Below the pieces are notes generated by a model. That model saw only the letters and a program-made list of their open reading frames with translations. It ran no database searches and had not been told where the DNA came from. Shown one piece after another: positions 44,613 to 54,698 of a stretch of 64,000 bases of DNA. Source of the stretch: Marinobacter antarcticus (lineage in GTDB: Bacteria; Pseudomonadota; Gammaproteobacteria; Pseudomonadales; Oleiphilaceae). Made by a program: the position numbers and the translations under genes. Location of the stretch: NCBI RefSeq assembly GCF_900142385.1, contig NZ_FRAQ01000003.1:124001-188000 (forward strand), in the 5' to 3' direction. Every line of letters begins with the position of its first letter. Position 1 is the stretch's first letter.

Positions 44613-44668
44613 GTTTCTGGCGAGCCAGAATGCAGTGTTGCGGATATGGGTTGTCAGAGGGCGATGGT

Positions 44669-45571
44669 GTGAGATCAGAAGATGAAGCGGTAACTGTCCG
44701 GTTTGTTGATGCCGTTTGGCTTGAGGATGGCCTGGGTGAGAAAACCCGTCAGGCATATCGCAGCGATTTGCAGCGTCTGGCTGCCTGGCTTGAGAACCAG
44801 CCCGGCCGGCCGCTACTTGCTGAGGCGCGAAGGACGGATTTACTGGCGTGGATGGCCAGTGGACTCGCGGAGGGTATAAAGACATCTACGGCGGCTCGTC
44901 GTCTCTCCGGTGTCCGTCGGTTTTATCGGTTTCTGCTCCGGGAACGGCTGATTGCAGAAGACCCTACTTTGCGTATAGACAGCCCCCGGTTACCTCGCCG
45001 ATTGCCGGAGTCGCTGACCGAAGAAGAGGTGGATGCACTTCTGGCGGAGCCGGATCCCGGCTTGCCGATTGAGCAACGGGACAAAGCCATGCTGGAGATC
45101 CTCTATGGCTGTGGTCTGCGAGTATCTGAGCTCACAGGGTTGCGTGTCGATCAGGTGAATCTGCGCCAGGGTGTTATACGCGTGACCGGCAAAGGCGATA
45201 AAGAGCGCCTGGTTCCTTTAGGTGAAGAGGCTGTGGACTGGCTTCTCCGGTATATGAAAGAGGGGCGCCCTGAACTTCTAAAGGGGCGCGCCTGCGATGC
45301 GCTGTTCCCCGGCAACCGGCCGGCCGCCATGACGCGGCAGACCTTCTGGCACCGGGTTCGACACTACGCTTTACGTACCGGTATTCGCAAGCATCTTTCT
45401 CCCCATACCCTCCGGCATGCCTTCGCAACTCATCTGCTTAACAATGGTGCGGACCTGCGTGTCGTTCAGATGCTGCTAGGGCACTCGGATCTTTCAACTA
45501 CCCAGATATATACTCACGTTGCGCGCCAAAGGCTGCAGTCGTTGCATCAGGCTCACCATCCCCGTGGTTGA
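44669..45571 (+). CDS. xerD: Site-specific tyrosine recombinase XerD
   Basis: A 300-residue recombinase, normal for XerD (298). From GTG 44669 (AGAGG 8 bases upstream) the catalytic residues are Arg151 (GLRVSELTG), Lys175 (GKGDKE), His246 and Arg249 (PHTLRHAFA), His272 (LGHSDLSTTQ) and nucleophile Tyr281. Works with XerC at the dif site to resolve chromosome dimers under FtsK control. I reject a longer frame from 44564 since it crosses the rplS terminator. Naming XerD over XerC rests on the conserved neighbour dsbC. Confidence 0.94.
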   Translation: MRSEDEAVTVRFVDAVWLEDGLGEKTRQAYRSDLQRLAAWLENQPGRPLLAEARRTDLLAWMASGLAEGIKTSTAARRLSGVRRFYRFLLRERLIAEDPTLRIDSPRLPRRLPESLTEEEVDALLAEPDPGLPIEQRDKAMLEILYGCGLRVSELTGLRVDQVNLRQGVIRVTGKGDKERLVPLGEEAVDWLLRYMKEGRPELLKGRACDALFPGNRPAAMTRQTFWHRVRHYALRTGIRKHLSPHTLRHAFATHLLNNGADLRVVQMLLGHSDLSTTQIYTHVARQRLQSLHQAHHPRG

Positions 45572-45671
45572 GTCTGTGATTTTTAGGTAAGGTGACGCTT
45601 TGAACTTTTGTGGCGAGCAGATGTCGCACGTAAACCCAATATTACCCGACTGAAAAGGTGTGTTTGCCAGG

Positions 45672-46403
45672 ATGAATATAAAACGTTTTTTTATGATTGC
45701 AGTGATAGCGGCTGGTGTTCTGGGTTCGCCCTTCAGCGTTGCCGGTGATGTTGAGGACAGCATCAGCGAGCGTCTTTCCAGTGCCGTGCCCGGGCTTAAA
45801 ATATCGTCTGTACGGGAATCAGAGGCGAAGGGGCTTTACGAGGTTAAGAGCAATAACGGAGATATTATCTACACTACGCCCGATGGCCAGTTCCTGCTAA
45901 CCGGCGATTTGCTGCGAGTTTCCAGCAATGGCATTGCCAATGTGACAGAAGAAGCCAGGGCCGGCGAGCGACGCAAAACCATGGATAGCTATGGTGAAAA
46001 GGGCGTTATCAGCTACAAGGCCAGCAACGAGAAGGCGGTTGTTGATGTGTTTACCGACATTGACTGCCCTTACTGCCGCAAACTCCACGATGAAGTACCG
46101 CAGCTCAACGATTATGGCATTACGGTGAATTACTACGCCTATCCGCGCTCAGGTCCGGGCACGCCATCGTTCACAAAATACATGTCAGTCTGGTGTGCCG
46201 AGGATCAACAGTCTGCAATGACTTCAGCCAAATCCGGGAAAACGGTTGAAGCGGCGACCTGCGACAACCCTGTTCGGGAGCAGTTCGAGCTCGGTCGGCG
46301 TGTAGGTGTAACGGGTACGCCAGCCATCGTGCTGGAGGACGGCAATATTGTGCGTGGTTATGTACCAGCGAAGAATCTGGCCGAAGGGCTGGGCCTGCTC
46401 TGA
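45672..46403 (+). CDS. dsbC: Periplasmic disulfide isomerase DsbC
   Basis: A 243-residue periplasmic protein with signal peptide (IAVIAAGVLGSPFSVAG), an N-terminal dimerisation domain (about 26-90) and a thioredoxin-fold catalytic domain with CPYC at 132-135 (TDIDCPYCRKLHDEVP) and cis-Pro in VGVTGTPAI. A second Cys pair (WCAED, ATCDN) makes the structural disulfide. It shuffles wrong disulfides and is kept reduced by DsbD. Start ATG 45672 is likely; GTG 45660 four codons earlier is possible. xerD-dsbC-hom order is conserved in Pseudomonas. Confidence 0.95.
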   Translation: MNIKRFFMIAVIAAGVLGSPFSVAGDVEDSISERLSSAVPGLKISSVRESEAKGLYEVKSNNGDIIYTTPDGQFLLTGDLLRVSSNGIANVTEEARAGERRKTMDSYGEKGVISYKASNEKAVVDVFTDIDCPYCRKLHDEVPQLNDYGITVNYYAYPRSGPGTPSFTKYMSVWCAEDQQSAMTSAKSGKTVEAATCDNPVREQFELGRRVGVTGTPAIVLEDGNIVRGYVPAKNLAEGLGLL

Positions 46404-46457
46404 TACAACTGTGAGCCCGGCTGCATCCCGGGCAGCTGCAGTTATGTGACAAGCTTT

Positions 46458-46497
46458 CGATTCAGGGCTTATTCAGTAAGCCCTGAATCGGTATACT
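46458..46497 (+). promoter_or_regulatory. Perfect 14-bp palindrome overlapping a candidate hom promoter
   Basis: CGATTCAGGGCTTA (46458-46471) and TAAGCCCTGAATCG (46477-46490) with a TTCAG loop. TATACT (46492-46497) follows at once and fits a -10, with TTATTC in the loop 17 bases upstream. No T-run follows, so it could act as dsbC terminator without one, or as an operator. Confidence 0.5.
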
Positions 46498-46578
46498 ATT
46501 CGGCCTTTCAGTGTCGCAACATCACAATGCTGCACTATTACAATTCATCAGCACCCCTTCGGGATCAGAGGTGAGAGC

Positions 46579-47880
46579 TTGAAAGACGTTAGTGTCGGAA
46601 TCTGCGGACTGGGAACCGTTGGCGGCGGTACATTCAATGTATTGACTCGCAACGCCGCGCTTATTGCGGGCCGTGCGGGGTGTAATATCCGGATTGCCCG
46701 GGTTGCCAGCCGACGCAGCCGTGACGATATAGATCTTGGCAACGTCGCCTTCAGCACCGAGATATTCGACGTGGTGAATGATCCTGCGATTGATGTGGTG
46801 GTAGAGCTGATCGGCGGCTACGAGACAGCGCGTGAGCTGGTGCTTTCTGCCATTCGTAATGGCAAGCATGTGGTTACCGCCAACAAGGCGTTGATTGCCG
46901 TTCACGGCAATGAGATTTTTGAGGCTGCGGAAAAAGCCGGCGTTGTGGTTGCCTATGAGGCGGGAGTTGCCGGTGGTATTCCCGTGATGAAGGCTATTCG
47001 CGAAGGCTTGGCGGCTAACCGTATCGACTGGATTGCCGGCATTATCAATGGCACGGGCAATTACATTCTTACCGAAATGCGCGCAGGTCGGGCATTTGCT
47101 GAGGTTCTTAAAGAAGCCCAGGATCTTGGATACGCAGAAGCAGACCCTACCTTTGATGTTGAGGGTATTGACGCTGCCCATAAACTGACCATTCTTGCTT
47201 CGGCCGGGTTTGGCGTTCCTTTGCAGTTCGAAAAAGCCTTTACCGAAGGGATTTCATCGATCACGCCCTACGATATCGCCCATGCTGAGCAACTTGGCTA
47301 TCGCATCAAGCATCTGGGCATTGCCCGTCGTCGGGATGAAGGTATTGAGCTTCGCGTACACCCGACTCTGGTTCCCCAAAGTCACTTGATTGCTCAGGTT
47401 GATGGCGTCCTGAACGCCGTTCTTGTGGATGGCGACGCGGTTGGCCAGACCATGTATTACGGGCCGGGTGCTGGCGATGAAGCAACGGCTTCGGCTGTCA
47501 TTGCCGACATTGTGGATGTTGCCCGAATTGTGGCGAGCGGGAGCACGCTACGGGTGCCTCACCTCGGATTTGTGCCGGGCGCGCTGGAAAACCTGAACGT
47601 TCTGTCCATGGAAGATATCCAGTCTGCATATTATCTGCGCATCACCGCCCTGGATCGCCCGGGCGTGCTGGCGAAGATAGCCTCGATTCTGAGTGAGCAC
47701 GGCATCAATATTGAGTCGATCATGCAGAAAGAATCCGAAGTGAAGGATGGCCGAATTCCCGTCATTATCCTGACCCACACCGTGCAGGAACGACAGATCA
47801 ACCGCGCCATCGAAGAACTGGAATCGCTTTCCGATACGGATGGCCCGGTTGTGCGTATTCGCGCCGAAAACTTTAACTGA
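46579..47880 (+). CDS. hom: Homoserine dehydrogenase
   Basis: A 433-residue NAD(P)-dependent enzyme reducing aspartate semialdehyde to homoserine. The nucleotide-binding start is VGICGLGTVGGGTF, the catalytic region AYEAGVAGGIPVMKAIREG and INGTGNYILTEM, and the C-terminal ACT domain begins YYLRITALDRPGVLAKIASI (feedback by threonine is usual). It is stand-alone, not fused to aspartokinase. It begins with TTG at 46579 preceded by GAGGTGA; the next ATG would remove the Rossmann strand. Followed after 26 bases by thrC. Confidence 0.97.
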   Translation: MKDVSVGICGLGTVGGGTFNVLTRNAALIAGRAGCNIRIARVASRRSRDDIDLGNVAFSTEIFDVVNDPAIDVVVELIGGYETARELVLSAIRNGKHVVTANKALIAVHGNEIFEAAEKAGVVVAYEAGVAGGIPVMKAIREGLAANRIDWIAGIINGTGNYILTEMRAGRAFAEVLKEAQDLGYAEADPTFDVEGIDAAHKLTILASAGFGVPLQFEKAFTEGISSITPYDIAHAEQLGYRIKHLGIARRRDEGIELRVHPTLVPQSHLIAQVDGVLNAVLVDGDAVGQTMYYGPGAGDEATASAVIADIVDVARIVASGSTLRVPHLGFVPGALENLNVLSMEDIQSAYYLRITALDRPGVLAKIASILSEHGINIESIMQKESEVKDGRIPVIILTHTVQERQINRAIEELESLSDTDGPVVRIRAENFN

Positions 47881-47906
47881 GAATCCTATAACTGACAGGT
47901 GCGCAC

Positions 47907-49307
47907 GTGAGATACATCAGTACGCGGGGAGAAGCACCCGCACTGGGCTTTGAAGACGTTCTGCTCACCGGGCTGGCTCCCGATGGTGGTCTTTATGTGC
48001 CGGAGTCACTCCCGCACTTCAGCCTGGAAGAGATCCGCAGCTGGCGCGGACTTCCTTACACCGAGCTTGCGTTCAACATCATGTACCCGTTTGTGGAAGA
48101 GGCCATTCCCGAGGCTGATTTCCGGCAGATGCTTGATGAAACCTACGGTGTTTTTACCCATAAAGCTGTCGCCCCGCTGGTTCAGCTGGATACCAACGAG
48201 TGGGTGATGGAGTTGTTCCGTGGGCCAACGCTGGCATTCAAGGACTTTGCGCTTCAGTTATTAGGCCGCCTGCTGGATTACGTGCTAGGAAAGCGCAAAG
48301 AGCATGCCGTCATTATGGGTGCAACCTCCGGGGATACCGGCTCCGCGGCCATTGAAGGCTGTCGTCGCTGCGAGCACGTGGATATCTTTATCCTGCATCC
48401 TTACGAGCGCGTATCGGAAGTGCAGCGGCGTCAGATGACTACGGTTCAGGGCGACAACATCCATAACATTGCTGTTCGGGGCAATTTCGATGACTGTCAG
48501 CGCATGGTCAAAGAGAGCTTTGGCGACCAATCTTTCCTGGGTGGCAAAGCCAGGCTGGCAGCTGTTAACTCAATCAACTGGGCCCGGATCATGGCTCAGA
48601 TTGTTTATTACTTTCATGCTTCTTTGGCCCTCGGTGGCCCGGATCGCAGCATGGCGTTTTCTGTGCCTACCGGTAATTTCGGGGATATCTTTGCCGGCTA
48701 TCTGGCAAAGAAAATGGGTCTGCCCGTGTCACAGCTGGTTATTGCCACCAACCGGAACGATATTCTCCATCGCTTCATGAGTGGCAACAAATACGAGCAG
48801 CACCAGCTTGAGCACACGCTTTCGCCGAGTATGGACATCATGGTATCCAGTAACTTTGAGCGCTTGCTGTTTGATCTTCATGGTCGCGATGGACTGGCGG
48901 TTAAACAACTGCTGGAAAATGCAGCCAAAGGGCCGGTGAGCATCGAAGATTATCGCTGGAAGCGTGTGCGCAAGCTTTTCGACAGTGCTGCGGTTGATGA
49001 TAAGACTACGTGTAACACCATTCGCGAGGTCTACGAGCAGAACCAATACCTGCTGGATCCGCATACGGCCATCGGCGTGCACGCTGCTCGTGCCTGTCGC
49101 CGGGATATCCAGGTGCCGATGATCACTCTCGGGACTGCCCATCCGGCCAAGTTTCCGGATGCCATCGTCGAATCCGGTCTGACTGTAAAACCAGAACTTC
49201 CGGCTCATATGGCGGATCTTTTCGAACGTGAAGAGCACTATACGGTGCTTGATAACGACCGCGCGGATGTGCAGGCATTTATTGCAAAACACTGGAAGAA
49301 TACCTGA
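47907..49307 (+). CDS. thrC: Threonine synthase
   Basis: A 466-residue PLP enzyme turning O-phosphohomoserine into threonine. The PLP lysine is in TLAFKDFALQLLG; the phosphate cup is GATSGDTGSAA and the C-terminal part TLGTAHPAKFPDAI. Belongs to the longer, fungal/gammaproteobacterial class by length. GTG start at 47907 with AGG 8 bases upstream. Coupled by short spacing to hom (26 bases) and recJ (6 bases). Confidence 0.97.
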   Translation: MRYISTRGEAPALGFEDVLLTGLAPDGGLYVPESLPHFSLEEIRSWRGLPYTELAFNIMYPFVEEAIPEADFRQMLDETYGVFTHKAVAPLVQLDTNEWVMELFRGPTLAFKDFALQLLGRLLDYVLGKRKEHAVIMGATSGDTGSAAIEGCRRCEHVDIFILHPYERVSEVQRRQMTTVQGDNIHNIAVRGNFDDCQRMVKESFGDQSFLGGKARLAAVNSINWARIMAQIVYYFHASLALGGPDRSMAFSVPTGNFGDIFAGYLAKKMGLPVSQLVIATNRNDILHRFMSGNKYEQHQLEHTLSPSMDIMVSSNFERLLFDLHGRDGLAVKQLLENAAKGPVSIEDYRWKRVRKLFDSAAVDDKTTCNTIREVYEQNQYLLDPHTAIGVHAARACRRDIQVPMITLGTAHPAKFPDAIVESGLTVKPELPAHMADLFEREEHYTVLDNDRADVQAFIAKHWKNT

Positions 49308-49313
49308 CCCGGT

Positions 49314-51047
49314 ATGGCACCAAAAAAGATCCTGCGTCGCCCTCAGCCGGGCACCGTTTCGGCTTGGGGGCAAGACCTGCCCCCCTTGCTCCGGCGCCTT
49401 TACGCTGCCCGCGGCGTTACTTCCAACGAGCAGCTGAGTTACACCCTCAGGCATCTGGCCTCACCCTTCACGTTGCGGGGCATTGACCGCGCGGTCGAAT
49501 TGCTCGCGGATGCCATCGCCCGGAATCAACGGGTACTTATACTCGGGGATTTCGATGCTGACGGCGCGACCAGCACCGCTGTTGCGATGCTTGGGCTTTC
49601 CATGCTCGGGCTACAGAGTATTGATTTCCGGGTGCCCAGCCGCTTTGCGGATGGCTACGGGCTGACCCCCGGGATCATTGATCGCCTGGTGGAGGAAGGT
49701 GAGCTGCCGGATCTTATGGTCACGGTGGATAACGGCATCTCTGCCATCGACGGCGTGAAGGCAGCACGGGACCTGGGCATCAAGGTGGTGGTTACGGATC
49801 ACCATCTGGCCGGCGAGGTGCTGCCGGATGCCGATGCGATCGTAAACCCGAACCAGCCCGGCTGTGCTTTCCTTAGCAAAAACGCCGCTGGCGTAGGCGT
49901 TATGTTCTATGTGCTCACGGCACTGCGCAAGAAGCTCCGGGAGGCCGGCAGGTTGCCGCAGCCGGAGCCCAACCTGGGTAACCTGCTGGATCTGGTGGCA
50001 TTGGGCACGGTCGCTGATGTCGTGCCGCTGGATCATAATAACCGTATTTTTGTTGAGCAGGGCCTGCGGCGCATTCGGCAGGGTGAAGCCCGACCCGGAA
50101 TTCTTGCGCTACTGGAAGTTGCCGGCCGGGAACACGCAAACATTAGCTCAACCGATCTCGGGTTCGTGGTTGGCCCGCGCCTCAATGCCGCTGGCCGGCT
50201 GGACGATATGAGCGTTGGTATCGCCTGCCTGCTGACAGACAGTCGTGATGAAGCTCGACGCCTTGCTCGCGAACTGGATACGTTTAATCGGGAACGGCGC
50301 ACTATCGAAAAGGATATGAAAACCCAGGCGCAGGATTTGCTTGCCTCTATGTCTCTGGATCTGGACGGGCTGCCATGGGGATTGGCTTTGTTTGATGAGG
50401 ACTGGCATCAGGGTGTGATCGGTATCCTCGCGGCCCGCATCCGCGAACAGACTCATAGGCCGACGATCGCTTTCGCGCCGGATGAAAACGGCGTGGACGT
50501 AAAGGGTTCTGCCCGCTCAATTCCAGGGCTTCATATCCGCGATGTGCTGGCGGCTGTGGACTCCCGTCATCCCGGGGTGATGAAAAAATACGGCGGCCAC
50601 GCCATGGCGGCCGGCATGACGCTGGCTCGCGGCGATTTTGGTGTCTTTGCGGAAGCGTTCGATAGAGCTGTGCGAGATATCCTGACTGCCGCGGATCTTG
50701 AGGCAGTCATCACTACCGACGGTCCGCTGAGTTCTGATGAGCTGTCGCTGGAAACGGCCGCTCTGCTGAAGCGTGCAGGCCCTTGGGGGCAGCATTTCCC
50801 GGAGCCTTTGTTTGACGGAGAGTTTCGTGTGATCAGTCAGCGTATTGTTGGAGAAAATCATTTGAAGCTGGTTTTGCAGCCGGTGGATGGCAGCGGCATT
50901 ATTGACGCTATTGCGTTCAATACCGGGCCGGAGGTTCCTGACTATACGCGCACGGGTGCACGGGTGGTTTATAAACCAGATGCCAACACCTTTCGTGGCC
51001 GAACAAATCTTCAGCTTTTAGTAGAGTATCTGGAGCCGGTTTCCTAA
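49314..51047 (+). CDS. recJ: Single-strand-specific 5'-3' exonuclease RecJ
   Basis: A 577-residue DHH-family nuclease, length as in E. coli. Motif I is GDFDADGATST (Asp79, Asp81, Asp83), motif III VTDHHLAG. The DHHA1 domain has KYGGHAMAAGMTL, and an OB-fold lies before the end (EFRVISQRIVGENHLKL). Degrades single-stranded DNA in mismatch repair and RecF-type recombination. Starts 6 bases after thrC; ends before a palindromic repeat. Confidence 0.96.
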   Translation: MAPKKILRRPQPGTVSAWGQDLPPLLRRLYAARGVTSNEQLSYTLRHLASPFTLRGIDRAVELLADAIARNQRVLILGDFDADGATSTAVAMLGLSMLGLQSIDFRVPSRFADGYGLTPGIIDRLVEEGELPDLMVTVDNGISAIDGVKAARDLGIKVVVTDHHLAGEVLPDADAIVNPNQPGCAFLSKNAAGVGVMFYVLTALRKKLREAGRLPQPEPNLGNLLDLVALGTVADVVPLDHNNRIFVEQGLRRIRQGEARPGILALLEVAGREHANISSTDLGFVVGPRLNAAGRLDDMSVGIACLLTDSRDEARRLARELDTFNRERRTIEKDMKTQAQDLLASMSLDLDGLPWGLALFDEDWHQGVIGILAARIREQTHRPTIAFAPDENGVDVKGSARSIPGLHIRDVLAAVDSRHPGVMKKYGGHAMAAGMTLARGDFGVFAEAFDRAVRDILTAADLEAVITTDGPLSSDELSLETAALLKRAGPWGQHFPEPLFDGEFRVISQRIVGENHLKLVLQPVDGSGIIDAIAFNTGPEVPDYTRTGARVVYKPDANTFRGRTNLQLLVEYLEPVS

Positions 51048-51077
51048 TTCGTTTTGTGGGCTGGTTTCTGGGAGTAA

Positions 51078-51168
51078 GTCAGGGGGTGGGTGCTCTTTTC
51101 TGCCGGAAAAAGATGTTTGAGCGCAGCGAGTTGCTTTTTCCAGAAGAAAAGAGCACCCGCCTCCTGAC
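51078..51168. repeat. Long imperfect palindrome between recJ and prfB
   Basis: Two 35-base arms (51078-51112, 51134-51168) agree in 31 positions when one is reverse complemented, around a 21-base centre containing GAGCGCAGCGAG. Core shared part: GGGTGCTCTTTTCT and GGAAAAAG. It may be a dispersed non-coding repeat or a terminator for recJ. It gives small open frames on both strands that are not genes. Confidence 0.75.
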
Positions 51169-51274
51169 CGATAAGGCAGCACCAAGCCAGCGGACAACGG
51201 CTGATTTGCCACTGGAATTCCGGTAGAATCCCGCCACTGTTTTTTCACCATTTTCCAATACGAGTAAGGTTTTC

Positions 51275-52370
51275 ATGGAAATTAATCCCATTGTGACGAA
51301 GATTAAAGAGCTTCGTGAGCGTACTGAAGCGCTCAGGGGGTATCTTTGACTACGATCAGCGTAGTGAACGGCTGGTCGAAGTAGAACGAGAGATGGAGCT
51401 GCCCACGGTGTGGGAAGATCCTGATCGTGCTCAGGCGTTGGGCAAAGAGCGCTCCGATCTTGATCTTATTATTAGTACGATCGACAACCTCACAACCGGC
51501 CTGTCCGATGCGGAGAGTCTGCTGGAAATGGCTGTTGATGAAGATGACGCAGGCACAGTGACCGAGATTGAGTCGGATCTTGAAGCTCTTGATGCAGAGC
51601 TTGAGAAGCTCGAGTTTCGCCGTATGTTTTCCGGTGAGATGGATGCCAACAGTGCCTATCTGGATATCCAGGCGGGGTCTGGTGGTACTGAAGCTCAGGA
51701 CTGGGCCAATATGCTTTTGCGTATGTACTTGCGCTGGGCTGAGCGTCGCGGTTTCAAAGCCGAGATTGTGGAACTGCAGGAAGGTGATGTGGCCGGTATC
51801 AAGAGTGTCACCATTCACATTCAGGGTGAGTTTGCGTTCGGTTGGTTGCGCACGGAAACCGGCGTTCATCGTCTGGTTCGTAAGTCGCCGTTCGACTCTG
51901 GTAACCGCCGCCATACTTCTTTCTCTTCGGTGTTTGTATCGCCGGAAGTGGATGACAGTTTCGAGATTGAAATCAACCCGGCAGATTTGCGGGTGGATGT
52001 TTACCGTGCCTCCGGCGCCGGTGGCCAGCACGTTAACCGGACGGAATCTGCGGTGCGTCTGACTCATAATCCGACGGGTGTTGTTGTGGCCTGTCAGGCC
52101 GGTCGAAGCCAGCATCAGAACAAAGATCAGGCCATGAAGCAGCTCAAGGCCAAGCTTTATGAGCGTGAGATGCAGGCGCGTAACGCCGAGAAGCAGAAAG
52201 CCGAAGACGCAAAATCCGATATTGGTTGGGGCAGCCAGATTCGCTCCTACGTGCTGGATGACAGTCGAGTCAAGGACTTGCGTACCAAGGTTGAAACCAG
52301 CAACACTCAGGCGGTGTTGGATGGTGATATTGATAAGTTTATTGAAGCCAGCCTGAAGATGGCGCTTTAA
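51275..52370 (+). CDS. prfB: Peptide chain release factor 2, with programmed +1 frameshift
   Basis: RF2 reads UAA and UGA stop codons. The zero frame runs 24 codons from ATG 51275 to an in-frame TGA at 51347-51349. The canonical frameshift cassette AGGGGGTATCTTTGAC precedes it: internal Shine-Dalgarno AGGGGG, slippery CTT, then TGA C. After skipping T51347 the frame continues to 52370, giving 364 residues (E. coli 365). The anticodon-like SPF is in [13 protein letters not shown], and the catalytic GGQ in [15 protein letters not shown]. Low RF2 raises frameshifting, an autoregulatory loop. Followed by lysS after 52 bases. Confidence 0.98.
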
Positions 52371-52422
52371 CCCGCGCCACTGCCAAGTCACCCGGACATC
52401 CCCGATTTTCTAGTGAGCCAAC

Positions 52423-53958
52423 ATGACAGAACACACCAAGAATGCACCGCAAGAGGACAACAGGCTGATCGCTGAGCGCCGCGCCAAATTGGCTGAGTTG
52501 CGTGAAAGTGGCAATCCGTTCCCAAATGATTTCCGCCGCAATGCCACCGCTGCCGAACTGCAGGCGAAATACGGTGACAAGAGTAAGGAAGAGCTGGAAT
52601 CCATGGGTATCAAGGTTGCGATCGCTGGCCGTATGATGCTTGACCGCAAAGCATTCAAAGTGGTTCAGGACATGACCGGCCGTATGCAGATCTATGCGAC
52701 CAAAGATGTGCAAAAAGACACCAAACAATGGGATCTCGGGGATATTGTTGGTGTGCGGGGAATGCTGACGAAATCCGGTAAGGGCGACCTTTATGTGACC
52801 ATGGACGAGTACGTGCTGCTCACCAAGTCGCTGCGTCCGCTGCCGGAGAAACACAAAGGCCTGACTGATACCGAATCGCGCTATCGTCACCGCTATGTGG
52901 ATCTGATGGTTAACGAAGACAGCCGCCGGGTATTTCTTGCGCGCTCGAAAATCATTACCGCCATGCGTCAGTTTTTTGCCGATCGCGATTTCATGGAGGT
53001 GGAAACCCCCATGTTGCAGGTAATTCCCGGAGGTGCAACCGCTCGGCCGTTTATGACCCACCATAACGCTCTGGGTATTGATATGTATCTGCGCATCGCG
53101 CCGGAACTGTATCTGAAGCGACTGGTTGTGGGTGGCTTTGAGCGGGTGTTCGAGATTAACCGTAATTTCCGGAATGAGGGGCTTTCCACCCGCCATAACC
53201 CGGAATTTACCATGGTGGAATTCTATCAGGCGTATGCCGATTACAATGACCTGATGGATCTCACAGAGGACATGCTGCGCGCTATTGCGGAGCAGGTGCT
53301 GGGTGCCACCACCGTGGTGAATACTCGCATTTTGGCTGATGGCAGTGAAGAGTCTATCGAGTACGACTTCGGCAAGCCCTTTGAGCGTATGACGGTTGTG
53401 GACGCGATCCTCCGATTCTCTCCGGATGTGACTGCGGAGCAGCTGGAAGATGAAGCATCGGCGCGGCAGTTGGCAAAAGATCTGCGCATTCACCTGAAAG
53501 ATGGCTGGGGTCTGGGCAAGGTGCAGATCGAGATCTTTGAGGCGACGGCAGAGCACCGCCTGATGCAGCCTACGTTCATCACCGAATATCCGAAAGAAGT
53601 GTCGCCGCTGGCACGTTGCAAGGACAGCAACCCGTTTGTTACCGAGCGCTTTGAGTTTTTTGTGGGTGGCCGCGAGATTGCCAACGGATTTTCCGAGCTC
53701 AACGATGCGGAAGACCAGGCGGAGCGATTCCAGGCTCAGGTCGCCGAGAAAGACGCCGGTGATGACGAGGCCATGTTCTACGACGAAGACTATGTGATGG
53801 CACTGGAATACGGCTTGCCACCCACGGCGGGCGAGGGTATTGGTATTGATCGGCTGGCAATGCTCCTGACCAATTCGCAGTCCATTCGCGACGTTATTCT
53901 GTTCCCGGCCATGCGCCCGGAGCACAAAGCCGAGAGCTCGAACAACGAGAGCATCTAA
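52423..53958 (+). CDS. lysS: Lysyl-tRNA synthetase, class II
   Basis: A 511-residue class II synthetase. The OB-fold anticodon domain is about residues 55-160. Motif 2 is [11 protein letters not shown], the lysine pocket [13 protein letters not shown] and motif 3 [15 protein letters not shown]. Charges tRNA-Lys with lysine. prfB-lysS is a widely conserved pair. ATG 52423 is the first start after the 52-base gap. Confidence 0.98.
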   Translation: MTEHTKNAPQEDNRLIAERRAKLAELRESGNPFPNDFRRNATAAELQAKYGDKSKEELESMGIKVAIAGRMMLDRKAFKVVQDMTGRMQIYATKDVQKDTKQWDLGDIVGVRGMLTKSGKGDLYVTMDEYVLLTKSLRPLPEKHKGLTDTESRYRHRYVDLMVNEDSRRVFLARSKIITAMRQFFADRDFMEVETPMLQVIPGGATARPFMTHHNALGIDMYLRIAPELYLKRLVVGGFERVFEINRNFRNEGLSTRHNPEFTMVEFYQAYADYNDLMDLTEDMLRAIAEQVLGATTVVNTRILADGSEESIEYDFGKPFERMTVVDAILRFSPDVTAEQLEDEASARQLAKDLRIHLKDGWGLGKVQIEIFEATAEHRLMQPTFITEYPKEVSPLARCKDSNPFVTERFEFFVGGREIANGFSELNDAEDQAERFQAQVAEKDAGDDEAMFYDEDYVMALEYGLPPTAGEGIGIDRLAMLLTNSQSIRDVILFPAMRPEHKAESSNNESI

Positions 53959-53972
53959 GGTAAGGAGCACCC

Positions 53973-54698
53973 ATGCATCCGGTCGAGGCACTGGCAAGTC
54001 ATCTCAGCCCCGGTCGGGGCTGGAAAGAACACCTCGCGGATGAATTCAGTCAGCCCTATATGCAGGCGTTGGCTGAATTTTTGGCTGCTGAAGAAAACGC
54101 CGGAAAAATTCTCTTTCCGGACAGTTCACACTGCTTCAATGCCCTGAACAGCACTCCGTTGGATCAGGTGCGCGTTGTCATTCTCGGTCAGGATCCCTAT
54201 CACGGTCCCGGTCAGGCCCACGGTCTGTGCTTTTCAGTAAGGCCTGACGTTCCCGTGCCACCTTCGCTCGTTAACATGTTCAAGGAAATCCAGAGCGATC
54301 TGGGTGTTGCGCCGCCGGATCACGGCTGCCTGCAGCCTTGGGCGGAGCAGGGTATTTTGCTTCTGAACAGTGTGCTCACGGTTGTTCAGGGCCAGGCAGG
54401 CGCGCATCAGGGAAAAGGCTGGGAGACGTTTACAGACCGTGTGATCGAAACCGTGAATCGTGAACGTGAGGGCGTCGTGTTCCTGCTCTGGGGTAATTAT
54501 GCCAGGAAGAAGGGGCAGCACATTGATCGCAGCCGGCACTTGGTGCTGGAGGGGCCGCACCCGTCGCCGCTCAGTGCTTATCGCGGGTTCTTTGGCTGTA
54601 AACATTTCTCCCGGGCCAATGAATGGCTCCGGGAGCAAGGGCAGAAGCCGGTAAGCTGGGAGCTGCCCTCCAAAGCAGATCTGAGCATCGGTTATTGA
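53973..54698 (+). CDS. ung: Uracil-DNA glycosylase
   Basis: A 241-residue family 1 enzyme removing uracil from DNA. Catalytic Asp74 is in [20 protein letters not shown], with [22 protein letters not shown] and the uracil/DNA loop [23 protein letters not shown] precedes the ATG. Slightly larger than E. coli Ung (229). Its last 7 bases overlap the 3' end of the convergent HDOD gene. Confidence 0.97.
   Translation: MHPVEALASHLSPGRGWKEHLADEFSQPYMQALAEFLAAEENAGKILFPDSSHCFNALNSTPLDQVRVVILGQDPYHGPGQAHGLCFSVRPDVPVPPSLVNMFKEIQSDLGVAPPDHGCLQPWAEQGILLLNSVLTVVQGQAGAHQGKGWETFTDRVIETVNREREGVVFLLWGNYARKKGQHIDRSRHLVLEGPHPSPLSAYRGFFGCKHFSRANEWLREQGQKPVSWELPSKADLSIGY

Noticed and set aside
51018..51291. Small frames on - between recJ and prfB as genes
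   Set aside because: They are translations of the palindromic repeat and the recJ end.
51333..52391. 352-codon open frame on - opposite prfB
   Set aside because: Antisense shadow of the RF2 gene, whose motifs are all intact.
52339..53997. 552-codon open frame on - opposite lysS
   Set aside because: It lies fully antisense to a clear lysyl-tRNA synthetase; long antisense frames are common in G+C-rich genes and it shows no family motif.
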